Assembly (NCBI GenBank): GCA_046760705.1
Contig: JBHIER010000248.1
Location: 1 to 5,590 of the forward strand
Source of the DNA: JBHIER01 sp046760705 [NCBI: bacterium]
GTDB taxonomy: Bacteria; JBHIER01; G020348925
Reading direction: 5' to 3'
DNA: 5,590 bases
In this document: positions 3,324 to 5,590 of the stretch, piece by piece
Numbering within the stretch: position 1 is the first letter of the stretch
How the letters are laid out: every line of letters starts with the position of its first letter
The notes under the pieces: generated by a model
Told to the model about the DNA's origin: nothing
Database searches by the model: none
Seen by the model: the letters and a program-made list of their open reading frames with translations, nothing else
Position numbers and translations under genes: made by a program

Positions 3324-5590
3324 ATGTTCAAAAAAGTGAATTTATCATTAGTTATTATGGCCATTATATTTCTGTTCCATCAGATTCTACCTCATTCTAC
3401 CGCTTCGGCTGCGGCTCGGGTCGAAGTTTTGGACAACGGCCTGGAACTGATTTTAATCGAGAACCACTCCAACCCCATGGTTGCTTCGGTGGTGGTGGTC
3501 AAGACGGGGAGTTGTAATGAGACCCCGGCTATCAACGGCGTCTCCCACATGCTGGAACATCTTCTCTTCAACGGAACGGCCAACAGGACTCAACAGCAGC
3601 TTTACGATGAGATGGATTTCTACGGCGGCTATGACAATGCCACCACTGGCAAAGAGTTTACCACATATATGATCCTGATGCCAGCCGAACACATCGACAA
3701 GGGTCTCGATATCCAGGCAGACATGCTCTTCAACTCGGTCATCCCTCCGGAAAAGTTGGAAAAGGAGCGAGGTATAGTTGTCGAGGAGATTGGCAAGGAT
3801 CGGGACAGCCCCGATTATTTGGCCGACCTCTTTTTCAACAGAAAACTCTACCGAGGCACCTCCTATGCCCTACCGGTTCTGGGAACTCCGACGACGATCA
3901 CTCACATGAGTCGCGATCAGATCCTGGACTATTATCATCGCTTTTACGTTCCCAACAATATGGTAGCCCTGGTCATGGGCGATTTTGAAACGGAGGGGAT
4001 GATCGAAAAGTTTAAGCAATACTTCGGCCCATATCCACCCGGAGAGCTTCCACCCCCTAAGACAGATGTGCTGTCTCCTATCACCGGCACTAAAATTTTT
4101 ACCAAAGTGGCTGACACGAAAAGCATCCGTTTGAGCCTGGCCTTCAATGCGCCGAATCTCGAAGACCCTGATTACTACGCCTTTGAGGTCTTGGCTTCCA
4201 TCTTCGGGCCCGACGCGGTGGCGACGATGCTGGGATCACAAACGGCATCGCGGTTGGATAAAGCTCTGAAGGGAGGTGAAAAGCCTCTGGTCTTTAACGT
4301 TTATCAGGAGTATTCCGTCTATGACGTTCTTCCAACTCTGAACATCCACGCCACTTTGCCCCCCTATGCCGGCAAGGAGAAAGTGATTGAGATGATCACC
4401 CATGAGATTCAAAGACTGGTCACTGACCCGGTCTCCGAAGAGGAGATAAACTCAACCATTGTGAAAATCAAGACCGACAAGATTTTTCTTCAGGAGAAAT
4501 TTTTATACTACGGCATGTCTGAGGCTTCGCTCGTGGCTAAATCGGGATACGATTTCGTGGCATCCTATCTGGAAAAAATTGAAAAGGTGACTCCCCAGGA
4601 TGTTCAGAGGGTGGCCCAAAAGTATTTTTCAGATATAGCTTATGTGGCCACAGCCCTCGAGCCGAAGCCCGAGGTGGAGGAGAGCGAGGGGCAGAAAAAG
4701 GCCGAGAGAGTTAAAAAGGAGGTGTTGGACAACGGGCTCACGGTCATTATTAAAGAGAGCCATGGCTCCCGGGTTTTCGCCGTTCACCTTCTGGCCAAGA
4801 ATCGGTGTTACCACGAGCCGGAGGGAAGGACAGGGATCGCCGACTTTCTCGGTAGAATGCTGCTTCAGGGGACGAAAAATCGGACCCTGGAACAAATCTC
4901 GGCGGAGCTGCAGTCCATTGGGGCCCGATTGAAAGTGACCGACAGCCCTTACATTCCCTACGATGACTACTATTTTTCGCCTCTATTCTCCTACATTCGC
5001 CTGGAGACCATCGATGAGTTTTACGAGCAGGGTTTGACCCTTTTGGCCGATATGGTCAAAAATCCGGCCCTCGATGAGAGGGGGATCGAAAAGGTGCGGG
5101 CTGAGCTTCTGGGGGCCATAAAGGCCGCGGAGGGAAGCACTCAGAAGACGGCCAAAAATTTATACTATCGGACGATCTTTCCCGAACATCCCCTGTCGCG
5201 GCCGATATTGGGATTGGCAGAGACAGTTCAAAATATCTCCAGGCAGGACTTGGTCGAATTTCACCGGAGCTATTTTGCCCCCAACAATCTCATCCTTTCG
5301 GTGGTCGGAAATGTTTCGGCTGAAAAGATCCTGGATAAGGTCAAACACCTCTTCGGTGAGATGAGGTTTAACCCCCAAGTCGTCTCCACCATCCCCGGTC
5401 CCACCGAGGTCGGACAGATGAAAGAGGCCACGGAGGAAAAGGGCAAGGGACAATCCTATCTCTATCTGGGAAATCTGTACCTCGAAAGGGATGAGAAAGA
5501 TATAATTCCCCTCCAGGTCATGAATTCGATGCTTTCCACTCGTCTGGCTTTCGATCTCAGAGAGAAGCAGGGACTGGCCTATACTATTGG
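3324..5590 (+). CDS. Exported two-domain M16 family zinc peptidase (3' end outside window)
   Basis: 755 codons are open to the window edge without a stop. Two-domain M16 proteins usually run about 850-950 aa, so perhaps 100-200 residues are missing. The N-terminus MFKKVNLSLVIMAIIFLFHQ ending in TASAAA is a classical signal peptide with no lipobox cysteine, so a periplasmic enzyme is inferred. The first half has the inverted zinc motif HMLEH (His75, Glu78, His79) and a probable third ligand, Glu155 in VVEEIGKD, at the family's usual spacing of about 76. It is followed by the first M16_C-like region around MSRDQILDYYHRFYVPNN (from 195). A charged linker (about 443-466) leads to a second M16 half starting VLDNGLTV (467). 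There the zinc motif has become DFLGR (507-511), so no zinc is expected, but the substrate-binding LREKQGLAY signature (Arg746, Tyr753) is present at the edge. The likely role is degradation of peptides or processing of exported proteins; the substrate is unknown. Confidence 0.93.
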   Translation, partial: MFKKVNLSLVIMAIIFLFHQILPHSTASAAARVEVLDNGLELILIENHSNPMVASVVVVKTGSCNETPAINGVSHMLEHLLFNGTANRTQQQLYDEMDFYGGYDNATTGKEFTTYMILMPAEHIDKGLDIQADMLFNSVIPPEKLEKERGIVVEEIGKDRDSPDYLADLFFNRKLYRGTSYALPVLGTPTTITHMSRDQILDYYHRFYVPNNMVALVMGDFETEGMIEKFKQYFGPYPPGELPPPKTDVLSPITGTKIFTKVADTKSIRLSLAFNAPNLEDPDYYAFEVLASIFGPDAVATMLGSQTASRLDKALKGGEKPLVFNVYQEYSVYDVLPTLNIHATLPPYAGKEKVIEMITHEIQRLVTDPVSEEEINSTIVKIKTDKIFLQEKFLYYGMSEASLVAKSGYDFVASYLEKIEKVTPQDVQRVAQKYFSDIAYVATALEPKPEVEESEGQKKAERVKKEVLDNGLTVIIKESHGSRVFAVHLLAKNRCYHEPEGRTGIADFLGRMLLQGTKNRTLEQISAELQSIGARLKVTDSPYIPYDDYYFSPLFSYIRLETIDEFYEQGLTLLADMVKNPALDERGIEKVRAELLGAIKAAEGSTQKTAKNLYYRTIFPEHPLSRPILGLAETVQNISRQDLVEFHRSYFAPNNLILSVVGNVSAEKILDKVKHLFGEMRFNPQVVSTIPGPTEVGQMKEATEEKGKGQSYLYLGNLYLERDEKDIIPLQVMNSMLSTRLAFDLREKQGLAYTI

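Noticed and set aside
3206-3517. 103-aa plus-strand frame overlapping the M16 start
   Set aside because: It reads the tandem repeat and the M16 signal peptide in a different frame; the M16 frame has the conserved motifs and a strong ribosome binding site.

Overview
The window looks like chromosomal DNA of an uncultured, probably Gram-negative bacterium. The reasons are three ordinary bacterial metabolic or envelope genes on one strand, Shine-Dalgarno sites before most of them, and an exported M16 peptidase with a cleavable signal peptide. The genes are fairly GC-rich (39 of 60 bases at 2401-2460). I cannot name a phylum. Protein character and the TGTCATTCTGA-type palindromic repeats would fit Desulfobacterota or candidate phyla such as KSB1 or Zixibacteria, but this is an impression only.

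Layout: positions 1-256 hold a non-coding mosaic of direct repeats and small palindromes, including a 55-bp segment present twice without a mismatch. Positions 257-439 are a leader region with a sigma70-like promoter candidate and a perfect 9-bp inverted repeat. Next come coaE (440-1081, dephospho-CoA kinase) and, 27 bp later, an acyl-CoA carboxylase carboxyltransferase gene of the PccB/MmdA type (1109-2656). From 2657 to about 3300 the DNA becomes AT-richer and disordered. It holds a short MNT-like nucleotidyltransferase gene with an altered signature and an unconvincing C-terminus, a palindrome inside that gene, the tail of a retropepsin-like aspartic protease with no head, and a 17-bp tandem repeat. 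From 3324 to the right edge runs a large two-domain M16 zinc peptidase gene, cut by the window end after 755 codons.

Functional links: coaE makes CoA and the carboxyltransferase works on acyl-CoA, so the first two genes may form a small CoA-related operon. No biotin carboxylase, biotin carrier protein, epimerase or mutase gene is in view. The M16 peptidase is probably an independent periplasmic enzyme with its own strong ribosome binding site. The stretch between them looks like a decay or insertion zone. I do not see a convincing new multi-gene system. The most interesting points are the repeat mosaic and its possible relative inside the nucleotidyltransferase gene, the retropepsin remnant, and the division of active-site parts between the two halves of the M16 protein.
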